Source: an uncultured Bacteroidia bacterium
GTDB lineage: Bacteria; Bacteroidota; Bacteroidia; Bacteroidales; UBA932
Direction: 5' to 3'
Assembly: GCA_902785785.1 (NCBI GenBank)
Contig: CADAAA010000006.1
Location: 1 to 38,866, forward strand
DNA: 38,866 nt
Positions within the stretch are counted from its first letter, which is position 1, and the number at the start of each line of letters is the position of its first letter. The notes below the pieces were generated by a model that was given only the letters and a program-made list of their open reading frames with translations, did not search any database and had not been told where the DNA came from. A program made the translations under genes and the position numbers. Positions 1 to 7,317 of the stretch are shown here, in pieces.

Positions 1-219
1 GTACCGACGTGCCGATCTTCAATAGATAATGCGCCCACATTCAGGGAACTATGGGTCGCTTCCCTGACTCAAGTTATGAATATGCTTTCACCTGCAAAAA
101 TCTTCTGGGAGTCCCGGGGCGATTTCGGGCGAAAAAGTGCGATTTTTTCGAAAATGGTACTACAAAAGGGTACTCAGTATACTTTTAGCGTATACTCAGA
201 AGTCTCCAGAACGATGGAG

Positions 220-245
220 AACCGCCCTCCATAATCGGCGGTTTT
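220..245 (+). terminator. Hairpin with short T tail, probable terminator
   Basis: Perfect 7-bp stem AACCGCC (220-226) / GGCGGTT (237-243) with a 10-base loop and a short T run. It overlaps the end of the frame that is open from the left window edge and could end a transcript entering from the left. Confidence 0.4.
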
Positions 246-832
246 CAAAGAATTGCGGCCTGTAAAAATCGGCACGCACGACAAAAACAAGTGCCTTCAA
301 GATTGGCAGATTCGCTTTTCTTCGCCGCCCGTCAAGTTGTTTACTAAACAGCCTTCTTTTCCGCTTGAACTAAAGGGAAAAGAAATCCCCCGGACAGCGT
401 CCGAGGGGACAGTCGTTGAGGTTATTATCACTCATTTTGCTACATTTTCTTTGCCTGTGAAAACGTAGCTAATCTTTGAACTCGTTCCAAAAAATGCGCT
501 GGAACACCTAAAACTCGTTGGAAAAAGTGCGACGGAACCATGCAAAGTCATTTAAAAAATGCAACACTAACGCATAAATCACGCTCATTCAGCCGCTTAA
601 GACCGCGCCTTAATAATGCCTTTCTTCAGCCGTCCCATGTTGTATTTTGGCACGTCATCATTTTGAGTTGTTTGCGAATAACAGCATATGCGTTATTAAG
701 GAAACAAAGAGAGTATGAAGACGAGTTTATTTTTGTTGGGACGGATTATATGTTTCTTTCATCAACTTGATTGAGCATTTAGTTTGATAGGTAATAATTG
801 TGTCAAAGAATGATTATTTGATTTAGTATTAG

Positions 833-840
833 TATCTTTG
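833..840 (+). promoter_or_regulatory. -7 promoter box of the Gabija-like pair
   Basis: TATCTTTG matches the Bacteroidetes -7 consensus TAnnTTTG and ends 17 bases before the ATG at 858. No good -33 TTTG/TTG box at the usual 19-21 base spacing is visible, so the promoter is only half-supported by sequence. Confidence 0.5.
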
Positions 841-857
841 TAATACATTATACTACA

Positions 858-2582
858 ATGTCATATATTCATTCTATCAAGATCTCTAATTTTAGAGGAA
901 TAAGTAATCTGGAACACACCTTTGGAGAGTCCAGATTTGTTGTTTTAATTGGGCGAGGAGATTCTGGAAAAACAACTATTCTTAAGGCAATCTCTCTAGC
1001 CCTATGCCCGTATTGGAATCCAACGATTTCCATCACAGACTTCCATAATTGTGACACATCAAAGCCAATCGTAATTCAAGCGACGATAGGTGATGTCCCA
1101 CGTGAATTATTGAGCGAACAGAAATATGGTTTATTTTGCCGACTTATAAATGGAGAGACAATCACTGACAATGTCTTAGAAGATGGGGCAGATCAGACAA
1201 AACTCTTTCTAACCATTAAACTATCTGTCGATAAAGATCTTGCCCCACATTGGTCCATAACAAATGGAAGAGAGGGTGAGAGCGATGTAGAAATATCTCC
1301 TTCCGATAGGGCGAGATTCAACATGTTCTTTTTATCAGACTATGTTGATAATCATTTTTCATACAGTAAAGGATCTCCTTTGTATGCATTAGTGAGGAAC
1401 AACCTAACTGATGATTCAGAGATTGAAAGGAAGTTATTAGAACTATCACATAAAGCGAATGAGTCTATCTCAAAAGAGAATGGCTTCCAACAGTTTAACA
1501 CACCTTTAGAAAAAATAAATAAAACGGCGCAAACTCTAGGGGTGGAAATTGCGGATTTGAAAGCCCTGATTGAGGTAAAAGACAATGTTTATAGCCAAAG
1601 CAGTATTTCTCTGCATAATGCAAGTATCCCCATCCATACATATGGAAAAGGATCTAAAAGACTACTGTCTATTGCGATTCAATTATCTCTCGTACAACAA
1701 GGAGGCATATTACTAATCGACGAGATAGAGCAAGGGCTAGAACCAGATAGGATTGTAAATTTAGTCCGCCATCTTCAAAAGACAGAAAAAGGGCAAGTAT
1801 TCATCACAACACATTCTTCTGATGCCTTATGCGAATCTGACTACAATGAACTATTTATCGTCAACCCCAGAAAAGGGGAAGAATGTGTTTTAGCTTGCGA
1901 AAAAGAATTACAACCTCTTTTAAGGAGCAACCCTTCTTCTTTTTTTGCAAAACGAATTATATGTTGTGAGGGTAAAACAGAGCTAGGTATCTTAAGGTTT
2001 ATAGACAGCTACCTTCAAGAGAAAGAGCAGGGCAGTTTCTCTTCTAAAGGAGTTTGGATTGCAGATTGCGGTGGAGGAGAAAAGCATTTAGATACAGCTT
2101 TAATTCTTCATTCGTTGGGTTATGATATCGCCGTGTTTTGCGATAACGATATCACGAATAATGACTCGTACAAACTTAAACTTAAAGACGTCATAGATAA
2201 CGGAATCCCCGTCTTTAAATGGGCTGATGGAAAATGCTGCGAAGAACAGTTGTTTTCGGATATTCCTTGGCCCGAAGTAATTCAATTAGTTTCTTATGTA
2301 TTTACCGTAAATGAAATCGAGGCATTAGAACTAGATACCGACACAAGAATTCATGCTACAGATCGACTTGAAGATTTCGACAAAGACACTCAGTTAATCT
2401 ATAGAGATAAACTCGCAAAAAGGGCAAAATTGAATAATAAGAAGAAATCTACGCGTTGGTTCAAAGATATTGATGGCGGAGAGTGTCTTTGTCGGGCGTG
2501 GTTGAATAGTTTGCCCGCCGCAGAAGAAGCATCTGTTTTGAAAACCGTTTTTCAAGCTCTGACTACCTGGATCCAGAAATGA
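858..2582 (+). CDS. gajA: OLD-family ATP-dependent endonuclease, Gabija GajA-like
   Basis: 574 aa, close to the ~578 aa of characterised GajA. An ABC/SMC-type ATPase forms the N-terminal part: Walker A GRGDSGKTT at 32-40, signature-like YGKGSKRLLSIA at about 262-273, Walker B LLIDEIE at about 285-291 and a TTHSSD switch at about 317-322. A TOPRIM nuclease domain follows, with CCEGKTE at about 369-375 and the acidic CDNDITNND at about 428-436. In the Gabija family such proteins nick or cut phage DNA and work with a UvrD-like GajB. Here the stop codon overlaps the start of exactly such a gene (ATGA, 2579-2582). The reading frame is intact. The DNA is AT-rich compared with the second half of the window, which suggests transfer. 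A stand-alone OLD nuclease is the alternative. The family is clear; the Gabija label rests on gene order and length. Confidence 0.85.
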   Translation: MSYIHSIKISNFRGISNLEHTFGESRFVVLIGRGDSGKTTILKAISLALCPYWNPTISITDFHNCDTSKPIVIQATIGDVPRELLSEQKYGLFCRLINGETITDNVLEDGADQTKLFLTIKLSVDKDLAPHWSITNGREGESDVEISPSDRARFNMFFLSDYVDNHFSYSKGSPLYALVRNNLTDDSEIERKLLELSHKANESISKENGFQQFNTPLEKINKTAQTLGVEIADLKALIEVKDNVYSQSSISLHNASIPIHTYGKGSKRLLSIAIQLSLVQQGGILLIDEIEQGLEPDRIVNLVRHLQKTEKGQVFITTHSSDALCESDYNELFIVNPRKGEECVLACEKELQPLLRSNPSSFFAKRIICCEGKTELGILRFIDSYLQEKEQGSFSSKGVWIADCGGGEKHLDTALILHSLGYDIAVFCDNDITNNDSYKLKLKDVIDNGIPVFKWADGKCCEEQLFSDIPWPEVIQLVSYVFTVNEIEALELDTDTRIHATDRLEDFDKDTQLIYRDKLAKRAKLNNKKKSTRWFKDIDGGECLCRAWLNSLPAAEEASVLKTVFQALTTWIQK

Positions 2583-3994
2583 GTGATTGGACTGATTTCG
2601 TTAACGCTCCCAAAGGAGTAATTGTTGCCGCGGCAGGACACGGTAAGACATATGCTATCGGTTCATGCCTAAATGTTCTAATCCCCAGGATTGAACTGCC
2701 AGCATTGATCCTTACTCATACAAATGCAGGAGTCGCGTCAATTCGAAAAAAGATCGCTGAAAGAAAACTGGATTACTCAAAATGTACAATAGAGACGATT
2801 CATAGTTTTTCTCAAAAATAGTGGAACAGACCTTCCAAGTCAAGAGGATAAGTCTTATTTCGAAGCTATAACTCGAATCGCTCTACAATTGTTTTCCCTT
2901 TCTTCCATAAAAGAGATCCTCTCTATCTCATATTCTCATTTGTTTGTAGATGAGTACCAAGATTGTTCGGAGGAGCAACACAAGATAGTTCTGGAGCTAG
3001 CAAAGGTTCTTCCTACCCACATTTTTGGAGACCCTCTACAAGGTATCTTCAAGTTTAATAACCAGAAGAGGGTTGATATGTCGAAGGATCTTGCTGGTTT
3101 TTTACCGTTTGAGTTATTAAATGAACCTTGGAGATGGAAAGTCAATAATAACAATGAAGCCTTAGGGAAACAGATTCTAAAGTGTCGCAAAACACTATTA
3201 GAAGGAGACCATCCAACTGTAGAGTTAAAATCAAATCCGGCAGCATCTTATTACTTCCAACCCATGTCATTCGAGTTTATAGACTTTAATGATCCTGGCT
3301 TTTCAACATATACAGATAAGATTCGAAGCATCATTAACTTCTTTAATAAAACCTCGCAAAGTATCTTAATACTCGTGCCCTCTTTTTTTGACGGACAGGG
3401 TCTACGGGGGAAACTCAAAAAGAGTATTATGATCGAGCAAAGGAGATAGACCATATTATTACATCAATTTCTTCTGCTCACAAAAAATATGACAGAGTCA
3501 CAGATCTCCTTAAGAATCTCAGTTTTAAGTCTAAAGATATCTTCCCCTGGATTAGGGACAACCATGTTGTAAAGAAGACTAAAGAAGAGCGAGAACTCTC
3601 TGCGGAATTAGATTCTTTGTGCACATCCTTCTTTACTTCGCCATCATTATCCGGAGTTAAAGGCCTTATTGATTTCTTTTCTAATCGATTAAGCCTTACA
3701 GTAAAGCTACCGTCTGTTTTACACGCTGAGAGACAATGCATATCTGCTGCTATTGAAAAAGGCGCCTCTGTTTATTCATGTATGGTTGAGTATAAAAATC
3801 GAATCCGGAAAGGAGGTCGTAAAATAGAAGGATCTTGTATAGGAACGACACTTCTAACAAAAGGTCTCGAGTTTGATAATGTCCTCGTATTAGATGCACA
3901 TCGAATTGTGGATAAAGAAAACTTCTATGTTGCCATCTCACGTGCTTGTAAGAACCTTGTTATCGTTTCCAAATCCCCTTTTCTTTCTTTTTAG
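2579..3994 (+). pseudogene. gajB: UvrD-like helicase, Gabija GajB-like, with two frameshifts
   Basis: Three consecutive open segments (2579-2821, about 2811-3449, about 3392-3994) read as one SF1 helicase if two single-base shifts are corrected. The rebuilt protein is about 470 aa, near the ~494 aa of GajB. Visible motifs are Walker A AGHGKT, motif II VDEYQD, motif III FGDPLQGIF, and a C-terminal TKGLEFDNVLVLD followed by NFYVAISRACKNL. The first shift looks like one extra base near the T5/A5 runs at about 2806-2819. The second looks like one missing base between 3392 and about 3420, a stretch with G runs. The shifts cancel, and coding character persists in all three segments. This is either recent decay or two homopolymer sequencing errors, in which case the gene is intact and forms a full Gabija pair with the overlapping upstream gene. 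Confidence 0.8.
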
Positions 3995-4003
3995 TGAAGA
4001 AAG

Positions 4004-4050
4004 GATAATGGGCTAAAAAGAATTTAAATAAGAGTGTTTAGCCCATTATC
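4004..4050. repeat. 14-bp perfect inverted repeat after the helicase gene
   Basis: GATAATGGGCTAAA (4004-4017) pairs perfectly with TTTAGCCCATTATC (4037-4050) around a 19-base AT-rich loop. It starts ten bases after the helicase stop. There is no T tract after the stem on the plus strand, so it is not a classical terminator, though it may still end transcription. A small TGAGTT/AACTCA hairpin follows at 4053-4067 and then the hairpin that borders the ATPase gene. Confidence 0.6.
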
Positions 4051-4064
4051 TGTGAGTTCGAAAC

Positions 4065-4101
4065 TCAGCCAAAACGACGAGTTTCTTTCTGTTTTGGCTG
4101 A
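4065..4101. repeat. Hairpin element, copy 1, at the 3' end of the DUF234 ATPase gene
   Basis: TCAGCCAAAA (4065-4074) and TTTTGGCTGA (4092-4101) are perfect inverted arms separated by 17 bases; the stem extends one more pair inward (C4075/G4091). It lies one base beyond the TAA of the minus-strand ATPase gene and could act as its terminator. The same arms with a 17-base spacer (11/17 identical, same orientation) recur in front of that gene at 5621-5657. Confidence 0.75.
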
Positions 4102-4102
4102 A

Positions 4103-5563
4103 TTATACGAACAAGGAATCCAACATAACTATGTCATTGATATGGCTTCTATGCTTAGATTCAGTCACACCAAACGACGTTACAAGAGCCACATATATGG
4201 AGTGACTGGGCCTGTGGATGCTGGAGTTCCTTAATGCAGCAATCTGATTGGTAATCTCAGTCGCGTCATCATCTTTCAGGATGTATTTGCCTTCCGAAAA
4301 CTTCATTTCGCAGATGTAATCTGAACGTTCTGCCGTAGCAGGAATGACGAGGTCAATCTGAACACCAACGCCATCCGGAGTCTTCCCTCTCCAACTGAAG
4401 GGGGTGGCATATTCCTTGATGCGGAGCGCATCTGCGAGTTGGGGCATATGTTCAATGACTAGAAGTTCGAAAGTGTTTCCCGCCCAAGTATAGAAAGGTT
4501 TGCTCCTTTGCACGGAACGCCAAGAAGTAAAGTCCGGGGTCTCGCAAAACCGCAAATAGAACAGAGTGAAAAAGTCCATAAGTTGGTAGACAGTCTGCTT
4601 CCTAGGTCCACCATATAGGTCGTAACTTCTAATGATTCCTGAATCAATTAGATTCTCTAGGACTTCCGAGAAAGTGCCGCCTCCCTTCTTGTCTACAGCA
4701 TCGAGGAGGTCATTCCGCGACATCCCATAGAAGTTCTTACCAAGTTGTCGAATGACTTTGATATAAACATCGGATGTAGAATAAAGGCCAGCGTAAACGT
4801 CTTTGAACTCCTGACGAGCTTTTTCTTTGCTGAAATAAATGGTATTGATGTTGTCGGCCATCGTGCGTTCCGGCCGGAAACTATCCATATAATACGGAAC
4901 CCCTCCTATCACCATATAGGTGAGTGCAATTTCATACCTGGAAAGATGAAAGCCGCGCTTCTCCCAATAACGTTCGCATTCTGCCAGCGTAAAAGGTTTG
5001 AGGGCGATTGTTTCGGTTGTTCTGCCATACAACCCCCCATACTCCCGAATCACATTATCTATCATCCAACTTGTTGCAGAACCACAAACGATGAGGAAGA
5101 TATCTTTACGCTTGCGGGCCCATTGGTTCCAAAAGAAGCCAAGTTCGCTCACCAGTTCCGAGGACTGTGGACCGGCAAGCCAAGGCAATTCATCAATGAA
5201 AATCACTTTACGGCGGGAACGTTTGCTTAAGAGGAGTTTCTTTAGCAAGTTCATTGCATCCAGCCAATTGGTTGGTGCCGGATTACCTTCTTCCGGCAGT
5301 CCATACTCCAAAAGGCTACTATAGAAATGTCGGAGTTGCTGCTGGCGGTAGGATTCAACCTTCTCTGTATCGTCTTTGTCGACCTTGATATATAAGCCCA
5401 CTGTCATAAATGTAAACTTGTTTTCAAGGGCTTCCTCAATCAGAAAGGACTTGCCCACACGGCGTCTACCGTAAAGGGCAAGAAACTCAGAACGATCTGA
5501 TGCATAGAGTCTTGAGATAGTGGCAAGTTCTTCTTCTCTGCCGACAACTGTAAATGAGCTCAT
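4103..5563 (-). CDS. AAA ATPase with DUF234-type C-terminus
   Basis: 486 aa from the ATG at 5563; a longer frame from a TTG at 5587 is rejected because that TTG is inside the -7 box. The N-terminal half is an STAND-like/archaeal-type AAA ATPase: Walker A GRRRVGKS at residues 32-39, Walker B KVIFIDELPWLAG, and a sensor-like VCGSATSWMID. The middle carries a winged-helix-like segment, and the C-terminal part has a restriction-endonuclease-like look (VQIDLVIPA, then YICEMKFSE), as in the DUF234 region of these proteins. Function is unknown in the family; many copies per genome are common in Bacteroidales. The gene stands alone with its own promoter and is bracketed by two copies of one hairpin element. 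The frame is intact. Confidence 0.8.
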   Translation of the reverse strand: MSSFTVVGREEELATISRLYASDRSEFLALYGRRRVGKSFLIEEALENKFTFMTVGLYIKVDKDDTEKVESYRQQQLRHFYSSLLEYGLPEEGNPAPTNWLDAMNLLKKLLLSKRSRRKVIFIDELPWLAGPQSSELVSELGFFWNQWARKRKDIFLIVCGSATSWMIDNVIREYGGLYGRTTETIALKPFTLAECERYWEKRGFHLSRYEIALTYMVIGGVPYYMDSFRPERTMADNINTIYFSKEKARQEFKDVYAGLYSTSDVYIKVIRQLGKNFYGMSRNDLLDAVDKKGGGTFSEVLENLIDSGIIRSYDLYGGPRKQTVYQLMDFFTLFYLRFCETPDFTSWRSVQRSKPFYTWAGNTFELLVIEHMPQLADALRIKEYATPFSWRGKTPDGVGVQIDLVIPATAERSDYICEMKFSEGKYILKDDDATEITNQIAALRNSSIHRPSHSIYVALVTSFGVTESKHRSHINDIVMLDSLFV

Positions 5564-5583
5564 AATTATACTAATTAGTTGAG

Positions 5584-5591
5584 ACAAAGAT
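5584..5591 (-). promoter_or_regulatory. -7 box of the DUF234 ATPase gene
   Basis: TATCTTTG on the minus strand, a perfect TAnnTTTG match, 20 bases upstream of the ATG at 5563. The hairpin element at 5615-5663 ends 23 bases further upstream and so overlaps the place where the -33 region would be. Confidence 0.65.
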
Positions 5592-5614
5592 AATCATAAT
5601 CCTTTTATTGTCAT

Positions 5615-5663
5615 AGAAAATCAGCCAAAATGAAGTGTTTTCTTTGGTTTTGGCTGATTTTCT
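5615..5663. repeat. Hairpin element, copy 2, upstream of the DUF234 ATPase gene
   Basis: Perfect 16-bp arms AGAAAATCAGCCAAAA (5615-5630) and TTTTGGCTGATTTTCT (5648-5663) with a 17-base spacer. The inner 37 bases match copy 1 at 4065-4101 in both arms and in spacer length. It sits between the integrase tail and the ATPase promoter. It might be an operator, a terminator for the integrase side, or the end of a small mobile cassette. Confidence 0.75.
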
Positions 5664-5669
5664 CCAACA

Positions 5670-6976
5670 CTATATCAACCCATCAAACTTCGCCATCGAG
5701 CTCGCCTTGATGGAATCCACGATGTCGATATAGGGCTTCATGAGAGGGCGTTAACGATGAAGGTGCGGCGGCCAGTATGGGTGCCGACGAGTTCCCACTT
5801 AGGCTGGATCTTGTCGGTTCGGGCGTTGCCCTTGTAGGTGGTGACGCGGATTTCCTCATTGATACCGGCGAGTTTGCACAGTTCCTTGATATCGCGGTTC
5901 ATCGCCTGGTTGGTGTAGTTCGGCAGGGCTTTGTTGTCCTTGAAGGGGGTGTCCTTGTATTTCTCCAGAATATCCCTGGTGACCTTGTTCAATTCGATGG
6001 AGATGCTGTCCGCTGTCTTGACGGTCGTGACCTCGATATGGTCGCCCTTGATGTCGCTGCGGCGAAGGTTGTTGACGTCGGAGTGCCGGAGGCCGGAGAA
6101 GCAGCAGAACAGGAAGATGTCCCGGATGGGATCCAGGTAGGCCTGGGATTCGGAGAGTTCCAGGTCGCGGACGCGGGCAATCTCTTCCTTGGTGAGATAG
6201 ATGACCTTTCGCTGCGTCATCTTCAGGGTCGGGTGGAACTTCTTATAGTCCAGGTTGGTGTTGTAGCCCCTGTCGGTTGCCCAGTTCAAGAACCAGCGGA
6301 GGTAGCCCAGCTTCTTCTCGATAGTGGAGTTCTTCAGACCCACCAGATCCTCTTGGTCATAATCCGCTCTTTCTCCCTTCTTTTTTCGCGGAGTCCGGAG
6401 CTTCTTGCTGTCACGCATATACGCTACGAATTCCGTCAAGGTAGCCTCCGTTAGATCGGAGAACTTGATGTTCTTCTTGAAGGTGGTAAGATCGACGCGC
6501 ATAGCCTCCATCTTCTCGAATGTGGCTTCCGTCCAGGCGTTCTTCTCGCCGCACTCCTTCAGGAACATATCATAGACTTTGAAGAAATCGTGTTCCTTGG
6601 GCTTGCGCTCCTTCTTGGGCTCCGGAGCGGGCTTCTGAGGAACGGATCCGTTCAGCCGGTCCTCATACTTCTTTTGAAGTTGAGACGGCGTCGGGATCTG
6701 GTCGATGGCTTCGAAGAACTTGAAAGTAGAATCCATCTGGTCCTTGATGTTCCGGAGCTCATTGTTGATGGACAGGGCAGTCTCTCCCTTGGGGCCTTTG
6801 TAGCCCGACTTGACCAGCTGGGCTTCGTCATCCCAAGCAGACTTGTTGTTGATCTGGCAACCTGTCTTGAGGTCCAGTCGTTGTCCGTTGAACGTGGTGC
6901 GTAGCCGTATCTGGAAAAGGTCATTGTTCTTTCCGTAAGCCCTCAGTTTGAAAGCGACATTTCTCTTGATCTTCAT
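5670..6976 (-). pseudogene. Tyrosine recombinase (integrase) with a deletion in the catalytic C-terminus
   Basis: The open frame 6976-5738 encodes 412 aa: an N-terminal arm-binding-like region, an SAM-like core-binding region at about 125-240, and a catalytic domain with R297 (SGLRHSDV), K320 (TTVKTAD) and H400/R403 (THTGRRTF). It stops at NALS. Directly beyond, in another frame (5741-5670), lies the normal tail MKPYIDIVDSI...KFDGLI, which contains the expected nucleophile Tyr (KPY). The stretch with the second His (GHSDYKA in the relic at 19,193) is missing. A frame-shifting deletion of roughly 60-70 bases explains this. As sequenced the enzyme lacks its nucleophile and should be inactive; an assembly collapse is the alternative. 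Its 3' tail is part of a 69-base direct repeat. A -7 box lies upstream at 7046-7053. Confidence 0.8.
5674..5742. repeat. 69-base direct repeat, left copy (integrase 3' end)
   Basis: Identical to 19,197-19,265 at 66 of 69 positions and in the same orientation. It encodes the last ~22 codons and stop of an integrase on the minus strand. The two copies bracket 13.5 kb that include the integrase body, the two-helicase unit, the lipoprotein operon and the AbiE-like operon. Confidence 0.85.
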
Positions 6977-7045
6977 GGCGTCTCTTTGTTAAAATCGTGG
7001 CCCAATAATGGCCCAATTTTGCTCAAAGCCGAGCATCGTTGTTTG

Positions 7046-7053
7046 CAAAGATA
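7046..7053 (-). promoter_or_regulatory. -7 box of the integrase gene
   Basis: TATCTTTG on the minus strand, a perfect TAnnTTTG match, about 70 bases before the integrase ATG at 6976. This gives a leader that contains a GGGCCATTATTGGGCC-type near-palindrome. Confidence 0.5.
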
Positions 7054-7106
7054 CGCAATAGAAACCATTCCTGCAAGGGTTTACGAAGGGTGTTGTACTT
7101 GGTTTA

Positions 7107-7126
7107 CGATTCTCGTCCTCTCCGCA
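7107..7126 (+). other. Possible tRNA-Ser 3'-end remnant (candidate att core)
   Basis: CGATTCTCGTCCTCTCCGCA looks like the second half of a T-loop, the T-stem 3' strand and the 3' acceptor strand of a serine-type tRNA ending CTCTCCGCA. The rest of the tRNA is absent upstream. It is followed at once by a terminator-like hairpin, as real tRNA genes are. Integrases commonly leave such tRNA 3' ends at element borders. Inference only; no cloverleaf can be built. Confidence 0.35.
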
Positions 7127-7161
7127 AAAATCCCTTACAGAGCGTTCTGTGAGGGATTTTT
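7126..7161 (+). terminator. Strong hairpin with T tail
   Basis: AAAAATCCCTTACAGA (7126-7141) pairs with TCTGTGAGGGATTTTT (7146-7161), 15 of 16 positions, loop GCGT. An A-rich left side and T-rich right side make it a bidirectional intrinsic-type terminator. Confidence 0.75.
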
Positions 7162-7317
7162 CGTTTCTGGTGTGACAAAAAGTGTGACAAAAAAGCCTTT
7201 TTTGTATCCCAAAAACAGGTGTATGGAGGTTCACGTCTGTTTGTACAGGAAGGCAGAGAATTTGTCACATTGCTTTCACCTCTTCCAAGAGGGATTGTTC
7301 CCTTTCCTACTGAGAAT

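Larger units (their letters stand above)
1..857. other. Left flank without a convincing gene
   Basis: No ORF here has convincing protein character. Frame 1 is open from the first base to a TAA at 232-234 (77 codons), so it could be the tail of a gene cut by the window edge. Its composition is Ser/Arg-rich and I recognise nothing in it. A hairpin (220-243) follows and contains that stop in its loop. A second imperfect hairpin sits at about 386-409 (left arm TCCCCCGGAC). Two 27-base direct repeats, 22/27 identical, lie at 479-505 and 512-538. The region is likely an intergenic or decayed flank of the accessory island. Confidence 0.4.
6977..7317. other. Intergenic region upstream of the integrase, possible attachment-site remnant
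   Basis: No gene is seen. It holds, in order, a repeated GGCCCAAT-type motif near 7001-7017, the integrase -7 box, a 20-base piece resembling the 3' end of a serine tRNA (7107-7126), a strong hairpin (7126-7161), tandem 12-base repeats GTGTGACAAAAA (7170-7181, 7182-7193) and an inverted TTTGTCACA copy near 7259. The convergent ends and repeats fit an integration region, but a matching second attachment site was not found in the window. Confidence 0.5.

Noticed and set aside
479-538. Possible CRISPR repeats
   Set aside because: Only two imperfect 27-base copies with a 6-base gap and no further units; no cas genes in the window.
253-770. Two short frames (71 and 76 codons) before gajA
   Set aside because: Basic, low-complexity composition and no promoter or start-site support.
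5777-6454. 225-codon plus-strand frame
   Set aside because: Antisense to the integrase, hydrophobic Val/Gly/Leu-rich without domains; the integrase frame carries the catalytic motifs.
7089-7126. Complete tRNA-Ser gene
   Set aside because: Only the last ~20 bases resemble a tRNA; no D-arm, anticodon arm or 5' acceptor strand can be found upstream.
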